Assembly (NCBI GenBank): GCA_947174495.1
Contig: CAMWJC010000030.1
Coordinates: forward strand, 1-35,678
Direction of reading: 5' to 3'
Source of the DNA: an uncultured Lachnospiraceae bacterium
GTDB taxonomy: Bacteria > Bacillota > Clostridia > Lachnospirales > Lachnospiraceae
Length of the DNA: 35,678 nt
The notes under the pieces are model-generated. The model worked only from the letters and a program-made list of their open reading frames with translations. It was not told the origin of the DNA and did no database searches. How positions within the stretch are numbered: the stretch's first letter is position 1; every line of letters starts with the position of its first letter. The translations under genes and the position numbers were made by a program. Positions 9,181 through 17,900 of the stretch are shown piece by piece.

Positions 9181-10714
9181 TTGCGCCCGCCTCCTTTCTC
9201 TTAGAACCTGCCATATAAAGTCCCAGTTCTTCCACCGTAACATGCTTCGGATCAAATTCTCCTACGATCTCACCCTCATACATGACTAAAATACGATCTG
9301 ATACATTCATTACCTCATCAAGCTCCAGACTGATGAGTAAAACGCCTTTTCCTGCGTCTCTCTGAGCCACCAGCTGTTTGTGTATGTATTCAATAGCTCC
9401 CACGTCCAGTCCGCGGGTAGGTTGAACAGCAATCAAAAGCTCCGGATTCTTGTCAATCTCACGGGCAATAATCGCTTTCTGCTGATTACCGCCTGACATG
9501 GAGCGCGCTATGGTCACTGCTCCCTGACCGGAACGAATATCATACTGTTCAATCAGTCCGTTGGCATATTCCCGTATTTCCTTCCGTTTCAAAAAGCCAT
9601 ACTTGTTGGTAAACTGTGGTTCAAAATATCTTTGAAGAACAATATTATCCTCCAGCGAATAATCCAACACCAATCCATGCTTATGCCGATCCTCGGGGAT
9701 ATGGCTCATTCCGGAAACCAGACGGCTTCGGATAGGCATATGGGTAATATCCTTTCCATTCATGGTAATGGTACCGCTCTTTAACGGCTCTAAGCCCGAC
9801 AAACCATAAACAAACTCTGTCTGTCCGTTTCCGTCAATACCTGCAATACAGACGATCTCACCTCTCTTCACCTGCAAAGACACATTATTGACAGCATTAT
9901 TTTTATGCCGCTTTGAAGCCACCGTCATTCCCTGAATATCCAAAACAACATCCCCCGGCTTTGCCGGCTTCTTTTCCACTACAAAATTTACATCCCTGCC
10001 TACCATCATGGCAGAAAGCTTCTCGGGAGTCGCATCCTTAATGTCCACCGTTCCGATATATTTTCCTTTACGGAGAACACTGCAGCGATCTGCAACCTGC
10101 ATGATTTCTGCCAGCTTATGGGTAATAAACAGAATACTCTTCCCCTCTGCTGCCAGGTTTTTCATGATAGTCATTAGCTCCTGAATCTCCTGGGGCGTCA
10201 GCACCGCCGTAGGCTCATCAAAGATCAGAATTTCATTGTCGCGGTACAACATCTTTAAGATTTCTGTTCTCTGCTGCATTCCTACCGTAATATCCTCAAT
10301 CAGGGCATCCGGATCTACGGACAATCCGTATTTCTCAGACAATTCCATGACCTTTTTTCTGGCCTCATCCTTTTGAAGGAACCCGCCTTTGGTGGTCTCC
10401 ACACCCAGAATAATATTATCCAGAACGCTGAAGCATTCTACCAGTTTAAAATGCTGATGAACCATTCCTATCCCTAAGTCATTGGCATCATTGGGGTCAT
10501 TGATCGTAACCGTTTTACCGTCCTTGCGTATTTCCCCTTCCTCAGGCTGATACAGTCCGAAAAGAACACTCATCAAGGTTGATTTTCCCGCACCGTTTTC
10601 CCCCAGCAGTGCATGGATCTCTCCTTTTTTCAGTTGTAAAGTGATATTGTCGTTTGCTATGATGCCGGGAAATCTTTTGGTGATATTCAGCATCTCAATG
10701 GCATACTTTTCCAT
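9173..10714 (-). CDS. nupO: nucleoside ABC transporter ATP-binding protein (two fused ABC domains)
   Basis: This 513-residue double ATPase drives nucleoside import through the two permeases encoded next. The N-terminal half has a complete Walker A (GENGAGKS, 38-45), the signature TVGMQQR and Walker B ILIFDEPT. In the C-terminal half the Walker A is replaced by AGIDGNGQTEF, without the usual GKS/T, while SMSGGNQQKA and AVQPTRGLDVGA remain. That asymmetry is normal in this sugar/nucleoside subfamily, so only one site is likely fully active. Length and layout match NupO/YufO. It starts after AGGAGG, about 110 nt downstream of the binding-protein gene, with a hairpin in the gap. Confidence 0.92.
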   Translation of the reverse strand: MEKYAIEMLNITKRFPGIIANDNITLQLKKGEIHALLGENGAGKSTLMSVLFGLYQPEEGEIRKDGKTVTINDPNDANDLGIGMVHQHFKLVECFSVLDNIILGVETTKGGFLQKDEARKKVMELSEKYGLSVDPDALIEDITVGMQQRTEILKMLYRDNEILIFDEPTAVLTPQEIQELMTIMKNLAAEGKSILFITHKLAEIMQVADRCSVLRKGKYIGTVDIKDATPEKLSAMMVGRDVNFVVEKKPAKPGDVVLDIQGMTVASKRHKNNAVNNVSLQVKRGEIVCIAGIDGNGQTEFVYGLSGLEPLKSGTITMNGKDITHMPIRSRLVSGMSHIPEDRHKHGLVLDYSLEDNIVLQRYFEPQFTNKYGFLKRKEIREYANGLIEQYDIRSGQGAVTIARSMSGGNQQKAIIAREIDKNPELLIAVQPTRGLDVGAIEYIHKQLVAQRDAGKGVLLISLELDEVMNVSDRILVMYEGEIVGEFDPKHVTVEELGLYMAGSKRKEAGANA

Positions 10715-10778
10715 CCTTTACCTACCTCCTCTCATTCCTGTGCGGCGCATTAGCCACAGCTTCTTCTTACTGTTAAGG

Positions 10779-10807
10779 AAAGGGAGCAGGCATTGCCCAC
10801 TCCCTTT
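10779..10807 (-). promoter_or_regulatory. hairpin between binding-protein gene and ATPase gene
   Basis: AAAGGGAG (10779-10786) pairs with CTCCCTTT (10800-10807), and GGC/GCC may pair within the loop. On the minus strand it lies just after the lipoprotein stop and is not followed by a U-run. It is therefore more likely an mRNA-stabilising or partial-termination element that keeps the binding protein in excess over the membrane parts than a full terminator. Confidence 0.55.
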
Positions 10808-10825
10808 GCCATAAAAACTTATTCC

Positions 10826-12010
10826 TTATTTGATGCTGCCGTAGTCTGTTACTTTGACCGAAACGGAAGGCATTGCCGTAATGTCATTAGAAACTTTGAT
10901 TTCTCCGCTATGCAAAGCCTTTACCAGTGCACGATAATCATCTTCCTTAAATCCATCGCCCCACTGAGTGCTTCCGATAGGAAGCTGAACATAATTCTCT
11001 TCCGGATTATCGGAAACCAGACCAAGGTTGTCGATCTTTCCTGCATAATTGCTCCAGTTTCCTGCCTTAATATCTGTGAGGACCGTATTAACGGTAGCTG
11101 CAAGGCCCTTCATTGCAGAAGTAACAGTAAGTCCTTCCTTGTTCTTATCAATAACAGGAGCCTGATCAGAGTCAACGCCGATTACCTTACCGTCAACCTT
11201 CACTGCTGCCTCCACTGCAGATGTAAAGATACCGCCGCCGCATGCAAATACAACTTCTACATTTTTGGTGCCATACCAGGTATCCATAGCTGCGGTAATA
11301 TCAGCATCACCGTAGAACTGTCCGCCGCATACATACTCTACTTCCACTTCGCCTTCAATTCCCAGTTCCTTTGCCGCTGCATCGATTCCCTGTACATAAC
11401 CATATCCAAAACGGGTAACTGCAGGTACGGACATTCCGCCCAGGAATCCAAGATGCTTATAACCCAGCTTCACTGCTGCATATCCTGCCATATAGCCGGA
11501 AATCTCTTCCTGATAGGTACAGCAGTAAACATTATCTGTGTTGTAATAGTCTGATACATTCCAGTTAGCGGGATTATAGTCATAGCCTTCGCCCACGCCC
11601 TTCTCACAGATATCGCCTGCACTTACGTCCAGCGCCACGAATTTTACATTCGGATAAGTCTTGGACTGTGAAACAATCGCTGCCGCAAACATATATCCCG
11701 GCATAACGATTACGTTCGCACCGCCTGCCACTGCCTGATCCACGCTTGCATTTCTTGCCTCGTCAGAATCGCTGTCCGGCTTATAGTATGTAAATTTTGC
11801 GCCGTTTGCCTCTGCCCATGCCTTACAGGATTCATAGGTTGTCTGATTAAAACTCTGGTCGGTGATATCACCTGAGTCAGTGATCATAGCAATATTCATA
11901 TCTGATCCGGCTGCCCCCGCTCCGCCGTCACCACTGCCTGATCCACCGCATGCTGCCAGTGAAAACGCCATCACGGCTGCAAGTATCATTGCAATAAGTC
12001 TCTTTTTCAT
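10826..12010 (-). CDS. nupN: BMP family nucleoside-binding lipoprotein
   Basis: This 394-residue surface lipoprotein captures the substrate for the NupOPQ-type ABC importer. The N-terminus has a signal peptide with lipobox LAAC (lipidated Cys21), then a Gly/Ser-rich linker. The basic-membrane-protein (periplasmic-binding type I) fold follows: MITDSGDITDQSFNQ, GGANVIVMPGYMFA, KFVALDVSAGD, GFLGGMSVP and FACGGGIFTSAVEAA. BMP proteins such as T. pallidum PnrA and B. subtilis NupN bind nucleosides, and the following udp-deoC-deoB genes agree. The start has AGGAGG at good spacing. I see no clear sigma-A promoter in the 95-nt gap to the upstream kinase gene, only two CGGTCA direct repeats 15 bp apart (12059-12064 and 12074-12079). 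Confidence 0.93.
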   Translation of the reverse strand: MKKRLIAMILAAVMAFSLAACGGSGSGDGGAGAAGSDMNIAMITDSGDITDQSFNQTTYESCKAWAEANGAKFTYYKPDSDSDEARNASVDQAVAGGANVIVMPGYMFAAAIVSQSKTYPNVKFVALDVSAGDICEKGVGEGYDYNPANWNVSDYYNTDNVYCCTYQEEISGYMAGYAAVKLGYKHLGFLGGMSVPAVTRFGYGYVQGIDAAAKELGIEGEVEVEYVCGGQFYGDADITAAMDTWYGTKNVEVVFACGGGIFTSAVEAAVKVDGKVIGVDSDQAPVIDKNKEGLTVTSAMKGLAATVNTVLTDIKAGNWSNYAGKIDNLGLVSDNPEENYVQLPIGSTQWGDGFKEDDYRALVKALHSGEIKVSNDITAMPSVSVKVTDYGSIK

Positions 12011-12105
12011 AAGTACTCATCCTCCTATAAATTTGTTTGTTTTGTTCCTATATGATTACGGTCAGAAGAAGACCGGTCATATTTGTTAACATAAGGACTG
12101 TTCGC

Positions 12106-14859
12106 TCAGCCCAGTACCTCATCCAATGTGTCAAATAAGTTCCCCACATCAATGGGTTTCGCAATATGACCGTTCATTCCGCTCTTTAATGCTTCCTGGC
12201 GGTCCTCTTCAAAGGCATTGGCCGACATGGCAATAATCGGTATGGACGCAAGCTCCTTATTCTCAAGCTGCCTGATCTCTCGGGTCGCTTCGTAACCGTT
12301 CATCACCGGCATCTGAATATCCATCAGAATCACCTTATAATATCCCGGTTCTGATTTTTGGAGCATCTCTACCGCGACCTGTCCATTCTTTGCCACTTCT
12401 GTTTCAAATCCCGCATCACCCAAAATAGTTACTGCAATTTCCTGATTCAATTCCACATCCTCAGCCAGTAAAATGCGACCGGTTTGAACCCTTGATCCCT
12501 TTTCTGCGGTATTCTTCCTGCTTTTCTCCTTTTCCTGACGATCCTGTAAATCGGAGCAGATCCGGAAAACAAAGGAAACCTTAAATTCCGTTCCTACGCC
12601 CTGTTTACTGGCTACTTCAATGGTTCCTCCCATCATATCCACAATATTTTTGGTAATGGCCATCCCTAGTCCAGTTCCCTGAATTCCGCTGATCGTTGAA
12701 TTTTCTTCCCGCTCAAAAGGTTCAAAAATATGCTTTACAAATTCTTCACTCATACCGATGCCGTTATCTTTAATGATAAATTCGTAATTCGCATATCCTT
12801 CCGGCGCTCCATCCTTTTCTGTCACACACATATGAATCATTCCGCCTGCTTCCGTATACTTCACGGAATTACTGAGCAGATTTAAAAGCACCTGATTTAA
12901 ACGCAGCCTGTCACAGTAGATTTCTTCATTGCGGATATCTTCCATATTGATGTACATTTCCATCTGCTTTGCATGAACATCCGCCTGCAGAATATTGCGC
13001 AGCCCGTTTACAATGTCCAATAGACTGCAAGGCTTTTCATCCAGGCGAATCTTTCCGCTTTCGATACGGCTCATATCCAGTACATCATTGATTAGATTCA
13101 GCAGATGATTTCCCGATGTCATGATCTTGCCCAGATATTCTTCCACCTGCTCTTTTTGATCGATACGAGAGATTGCCAGTGAAGTAAAGCCCACAATGGC
13201 ATTCATGGGTGTACGGATATCATGAGACATATTGGAAAGGAACGCGCTCTTTGCCTTACTTGCCTGATTAGCCTGCTGCAGTGCTTCCTCAAGCAGGTTC
13301 TTCTTTTCCATTTCACTGCGGATTTCCTCATCCACACTGTGAAAACCAAGAACAATTCCACGATGAACGTCCCATGCTCCTGTCCGTACGGCTTTGACCT
13401 GAAAATACTCCATCTCTCCGTTTTTAACGATGCGGTAATATACGCTAAACAGTCCCTTTTCGGCCAGTTCTTTTTTGAGATTCTCCGGAGAAATTGCTTC
13501 ACGCAGCATCTCCTGATCTTCCGCGAACACCAATTTCTGTATGTACTGTTCAAAGCTGTCCTTCAGCGATATCTCATCATGGAAAATTTCTCCCAACACC
13601 GACTCATCATCACTTTGAAGTACCGTTCCCATACCGGTATCCAATTCAAAAAAGCACACCAGATTATAATCTGTGCTCAGCGCCTGAATCAGCTCCATCT
13701 GATGTCGTCTGCTCTTTTCTTCCCGAAGCCTCTGCTCCGTGCAGTCCAACAAGAATCGCCGGTAAAGCAATTCCCCGCTTTCCTTAAAAAGCATAACATT
13801 TCCCGCAACATGAAGTAACTCACCGTCTTTGTGCCGCACACGATATTCTACGCCCACACTGTCCCCTTCATTTTTTAGCTGTTCAATGCTTTGCCGCAGT
13901 TTTTCCTTATCTTCATCCAGCACGGAAGCAGCAACCATATCAAATCCGCTTGCCTCAAGCTCTTCTAACGTCTCATACCCTAAAATTTTGAGCGCTGCCT
14001 TGTTAATACTCAGGATACGTCTTCCGTCTAAAGTGTGAGTAATCACCCCGCCGTCCAAAGTCGTAAAAATTGTTTCCAGAATCCGGTTCTTTTTCAGAAT
14101 GTCCTGTTCGTAGGCACGTTCCTGTGTCACATCCACCGCTACGCCAACCGTTCCCATCACACTTCCGTCAACATTATATAAAGGTGATTTATATGTAGTA
14201 AGGGTTCTCATGCCATCGCCGGTCTTTATAACCTCATCCGCTATACAGGTATCTCTCTTTTCCATGACCTCACGCTCGGATTCTATACAGGCAGGATCAT
14301 CCTCTTCCACATCCCATATATAAGCATGTTTCTGTCCCTCTACCTGCTTTTTGGTCTTATTGACCGTCTTGCAGAAGCTGTCATTTACTTTTTCATGTAC
14401 TCCGTCTTTATCTTTATACCAAATTAAATGGGGAACATTATTTATAGTGGCTTCCAGATACTGACCTGTCTGCCAGAAATCTTTTTCCATCTGAAAATTC
14501 TGCTGCCATCTTAAGAATCGGAAACGGATCTCCATATCCGACATAGGCATGATCCATATATCCCTGATCTCTGAAAGCTGCTCTTCCAATGTGGATATCT
14601 GTCCGTCAGCCGCAAGCACAATTACCTGCGCATCCTGTCTTTTAGCAGCAAAAATCCTGCTCAGGATTTCCATTCCCTGAGTATCTCTATCTGCCAAATT
14701 AACAAAAATCACATCCGCCTTCAAAGCCAATGCTGCATCCGGGTCACAGCTTTCCATAAACTCATGCGTAAACTGCTCCAGCGGGGGCATTGTTCTCATG
14801 ATCTCATATACCTTGCAAAAATGACCTGCTAAATAGAAATGAATTTGGCAATGATACAT
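12106..14859 (-). CDS. soluble hybrid sensor histidine kinase (degenerate receiver-PAS-PAS-HisKA-HATPase-REC)
   Basis: The 917-residue product shows in order: a receiver-like N-terminal domain (about 1-120) with Asn54 in ADVIFVNL where the phospho-Asp normally sits; a PAS domain (about 132-250) with PAC-like YKSPLYNVDGSVMG; a second PAS (about 258-380); a further divergent sensor region (380-515); HisKA with NMSHDIRTPMNA (His546); HATPase with DNGIGM (698-703) and GTGLGM; and a C-terminal receiver with ILMDIQMP (phospho-Asp847). There are no transmembrane segments, so it senses an internal cue. There is no DNA-binding output domain; the phosphate must go to a partner or the receiver acts by interaction. 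A consensus promoter precedes it (14901-14929). It lies just upstream of the nucleoside importer, but regulation of that operon is only a guess. Confidence 0.9.
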   Translation of the reverse strand: MYHCQIHFYLAGHFCKVYEIMRTMPPLEQFTHEFMESCDPDAALALKADVIFVNLADRDTQGMEILSRIFAAKRQDAQVIVLAADGQISTLEEQLSEIRDIWIMPMSDMEIRFRFLRWQQNFQMEKDFWQTGQYLEATINNVPHLIWYKDKDGVHEKVNDSFCKTVNKTKKQVEGQKHAYIWDVEEDDPACIESEREVMEKRDTCIADEVIKTGDGMRTLTTYKSPLYNVDGSVMGTVGVAVDVTQERAYEQDILKKNRILETIFTTLDGGVITHTLDGRRILSINKAALKILGYETLEELEASGFDMVAASVLDEDKEKLRQSIEQLKNEGDSVGVEYRVRHKDGELLHVAGNVMLFKESGELLYRRFLLDCTEQRLREEKSRRHQMELIQALSTDYNLVCFFELDTGMGTVLQSDDESVLGEIFHDEISLKDSFEQYIQKLVFAEDQEMLREAISPENLKKELAEKGLFSVYYRIVKNGEMEYFQVKAVRTGAWDVHRGIVLGFHSVDEEIRSEMEKKNLLEEALQQANQASKAKSAFLSNMSHDIRTPMNAIVGFTSLAISRIDQKEQVEEYLGKIMTSGNHLLNLINDVLDMSRIESGKIRLDEKPCSLLDIVNGLRNILQADVHAKQMEMYINMEDIRNEEIYCDRLRLNQVLLNLLSNSVKYTEAGGMIHMCVTEKDGAPEGYANYEFIIKDNGIGMSEEFVKHIFEPFEREENSTISGIQGTGLGMAITKNIVDMMGGTIEVASKQGVGTEFKVSFVFRICSDLQDRQEKEKSRKNTAEKGSRVQTGRILLAEDVELNQEIAVTILGDAGFETEVAKNGQVAVEMLQKSEPGYYKVILMDIQMPVMNGYEATREIRQLENKELASIPIIAMSANAFEEDRQEALKSGMNGHIAKPIDVGNLFDTLDEVLG

Positions 14860-14900
14860 ACCGTTTCCCCCTGTGTCTTACATAATACGCCTATGCATTT

Positions 14901-14929
14901 ATTCTAACAAGGGTATGAAATTATGTCAA
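14901..14929 (-). promoter_or_regulatory. sigma-A promoter for the hybrid kinase gene
   Basis: Minus-strand TTGACA (14924-14929), 17-bp spacer, TAGAAT (14901-14906). It starts just after the lhr stop and is about 40 nt upstream of the kinase ATG, so the kinase has its own transcript. The boxes and flanks (ATATTGACAT and TTAGAATAAAT) match the rpn promoter closely. Confidence 0.7.
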
Positions 14930-14944
14930 TATTGAGCCCCCTGT

Positions 14945-17900
14945 TCATCGATACAAGGCATAGCCGGATACTTCCCTTCCGAACCCGCATCCTTCCAGCA
15001 AAGAAGCAATCTCTTTCGGGTATTCCTTCACTAGAATTCGTTTCTTATCCGTAAAGATCCTTCCCCTCCTATAACTCTCCACAAACAAGTGCAGTGCCTC
15101 CTCTAAAGAATCCTCTTCTAAAGAAGTCTGCTCAAAAATACGCAGTACCTGCCCCTGCCTTTCAAAAACGGCTATGGGCATGCCTCCCTGCAAAGCCACC
15201 GCATTTCCTGGTATATTAACAAATTCTCTGCCCTCTTTATGGGGAAGTAATTTTCCCCATGGCTGCATAGGATCCGCTGCGCTGATCCAACAAATTTCGC
15301 CGGGGGGATGCAGAAGCATAGAAGTTACTCCGCCGAACTCCTCCTGCCGGATAAACTGAGCCCCTGAAAATCCTTCTACAAAATATCCTCTTCTCACCTG
15401 CCCCGTATATTCCTGAACACGTAGAATCGACAACGCTTCCTGCCAGGAAAATCCGCAGAAAGCAGCTGTTTCCCTGCACAACACCCGGTATCTGTCAAAA
15501 CAGCTCTTCATCTTTTCCTCAAGGGTAAACTCTCTGACCGGTCTGACCAGATCAAAACGTCCTGCCTGCAGCGCTTTCACTCTTACTCCCACCCTGTATC
15601 TGGCCGTGGATTTTTGCATTTTCTCCCGCTCCAGCCACTGCCGCACCGGCACAAAACTGTCGGCGCATACAATCCCTTTTTCCATCAGAGAAAGAAGTGT
15701 ATCATAAGGCGATTCACCTTCCAGTACCCCATTTAAAGCCTGCATGAAACTTGCTCCCCGCTTCGAAAGCGCCTCCACAAGAATTTTTTCTTTTTCTGTC
15801 AGCTGCTTTGTATCAAATTCCGGCTTTCTCTCCCAATCAATTCTGTCAGTACGGTCAAACCGAATTCTGCCCTTTTCCTCCATATGCCAGAAATACTCTC
15901 CATTGGAAAGCAAGGTATCCAGCAGACTTCCCCGATAATTTTTTACCCGTGCAGGCAAAATCTGCTCTTCCCAGGCAGCCGCTGGGAAAGTCGTTCCCTC
16001 AAAAAATGACAACGCCAATTCCATACTTTCTTTTCCGGGTATCGGCGAATTGATTCCCGAGAGCAAAAGAGCTGCATAGGCCGATGCCGGACTGGTTTTG
16101 ATTTCCTGTCTGCGCTTTTTCAGTGTAGCTATCCCGGCGCGCTGATAAAGCTGTGCATGATAATAGATGACCGCTTCCCGCTCCTGACCATCTTCCCTGC
16201 TCTTTTTACTTTGCTTTACCACCTCTCCTCTTTGACACAAGATTTCCAGCACCTCTCCGATAATTTCATCGTCAAGGCCATAACGCAGAGCAATCTGCTC
16301 TTTTTCCGCTCCGCCCCGATACCTTAGCATTCGCCGGATGACAGGCAGTATCTTCTCCGGATTGGCCGCTTCCAGCGCTTCCCGATATTCCTCGGCCTGT
16401 TCTGCCGCAATCCATAGTCCCTGCTCCAAATAAACCGCGCGTCCCTGTGCATATAAGCTTTCCAGCCATTTTACGGGAATCTCCAATTCTCCCGCAGCCA
16501 GATCTCCCTCTGTCATTAGAAGAACATGGAGCTGCTTTTCATCCTCAGGCAGCTTATCTCTTGCTTGAAGCCTGGAAAGCTCTGACTCTTCCGGCCGGAT
16601 CAATCCCTTCTCCTGCTTTAAGGCTTCTTCCACTGTCCTGTGAATTCCTCCAGGTGTCGGCGTATAATCATACATTACCGCCGCCTCCTGACTCCATTGA
16701 AGAGGAAGAGACATAGGTGACGGGGTCTTTGTGTATACCTCATGAATTAGTATCTCTCCAGACCGGATCTTTTCCAGTAATTCACGTACTCCCTTCACAT
16801 CCCATAGCTGCTGCATACATTCCCGTTTTGTCTCACGAATCAAAGGATGCTCTTCCTCTCCCACCACCTGATCCAGCATCTCCGCACTCCTCAGGCGCTG
16901 CATCCACAAAGGCTGCCGCCCTTTTCCTCTGACTCCCATCATCAGCGCTCTCCCGCAGTTATAGCGAAAAGCTATATTAAAAACAGGAGCCGCTGGAAGA
17001 AGGGTTGCCAGAATTCCTTCCGCCGTCTCCGGCTCCAGTCGGTACAACAGACCTTCCGGAAACGTCTTATCACCGTAAGCATAAAGCAAAAAACCGTCCT
17101 CCTCATCCACACTGCTCACATTGATGCCAAGCTCCTCTCCCGCCCGCCGGGCTGCCAACATAGCCAGCGGCGCATTGATCCGCCGTCCGAAAATAGAGTG
17201 GAACATCAACTGACTGTTTCCGGAGGCATCCGTAAAATGCTCCGCTATCACCACCCGGTCACTTGGCAGCACACCCGTTGAGGCAATCTGCCTCCCCAGA
17301 TATTCTGCGGCCTGTCGGCCGGCGGATATATCAAGTCCCATTTTCTCAAGTTCCCTGGAAAGCCCCTCCTCATCCTTCGCCTCATTCAGATTCCTCAGCA
17401 TCCTTCCGAAAAGCTTCCCGGTTTCCTTATCTCTCCCTTTCAGCTCTCCTTTCCAAAAAGGAAGTCTTGCTCCCTCCACAGGAGCTTGTATTACCGTCAC
17501 CGTATCTCTCCCGATATTCGTTACTTTCCAGGCAAAAGCTCCCAGAATAAACCGGTCGCCCCTGCGCGTCTCATAAACAAATTCCTCATCCGCTTCGCCT
17601 ACTTTTATACCCCCTTCTGTCCGTACGGTATAAAGTCCTTTATCCGGAATAGTTCCTCCTGCGGAAACCGCAAGCATCCGGCTATAGCCATCCCCCTCTA
17701 CCTTTTCATGAATTCTGTCATACAAAATTCTGGGACGGACAGGAATCTCCCGTTTATGCTCATAATCTCCTGCCAGCATTGCAAGCACCGATTTCACGTC
17801 TTCTTTCGTCACATTTCGAAATGGCCATGCCCGAGGCAAGATTCTCATCACTTCGTCTACTTCGTAGCTTTGAAATGCCGCCATGGAAACCAAATGCTGT

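Noticed and set aside
9181-9255. Longer N-terminus of the first permease
   Set aside because: It would lie inside the ATPase coding region, while the ATG at 9180 has a strong Shine-Dalgarno sequence.
10793-11554. Long plus-strand open frame (253 residues) opposite the BMP lipoprotein gene
   Set aside because: It is Cys- and His-rich, resembles no family, lacks a ribosome site, and lies fully antisense to a clear gene.
12011-12105. Riboswitch (purine or other) ahead of the nucleoside operon
   Set aside because: The leader is under 100 nt. I see only a GACCGGTC palindrome and CGGTCA direct repeats, with no conserved aptamer core or terminator switch.
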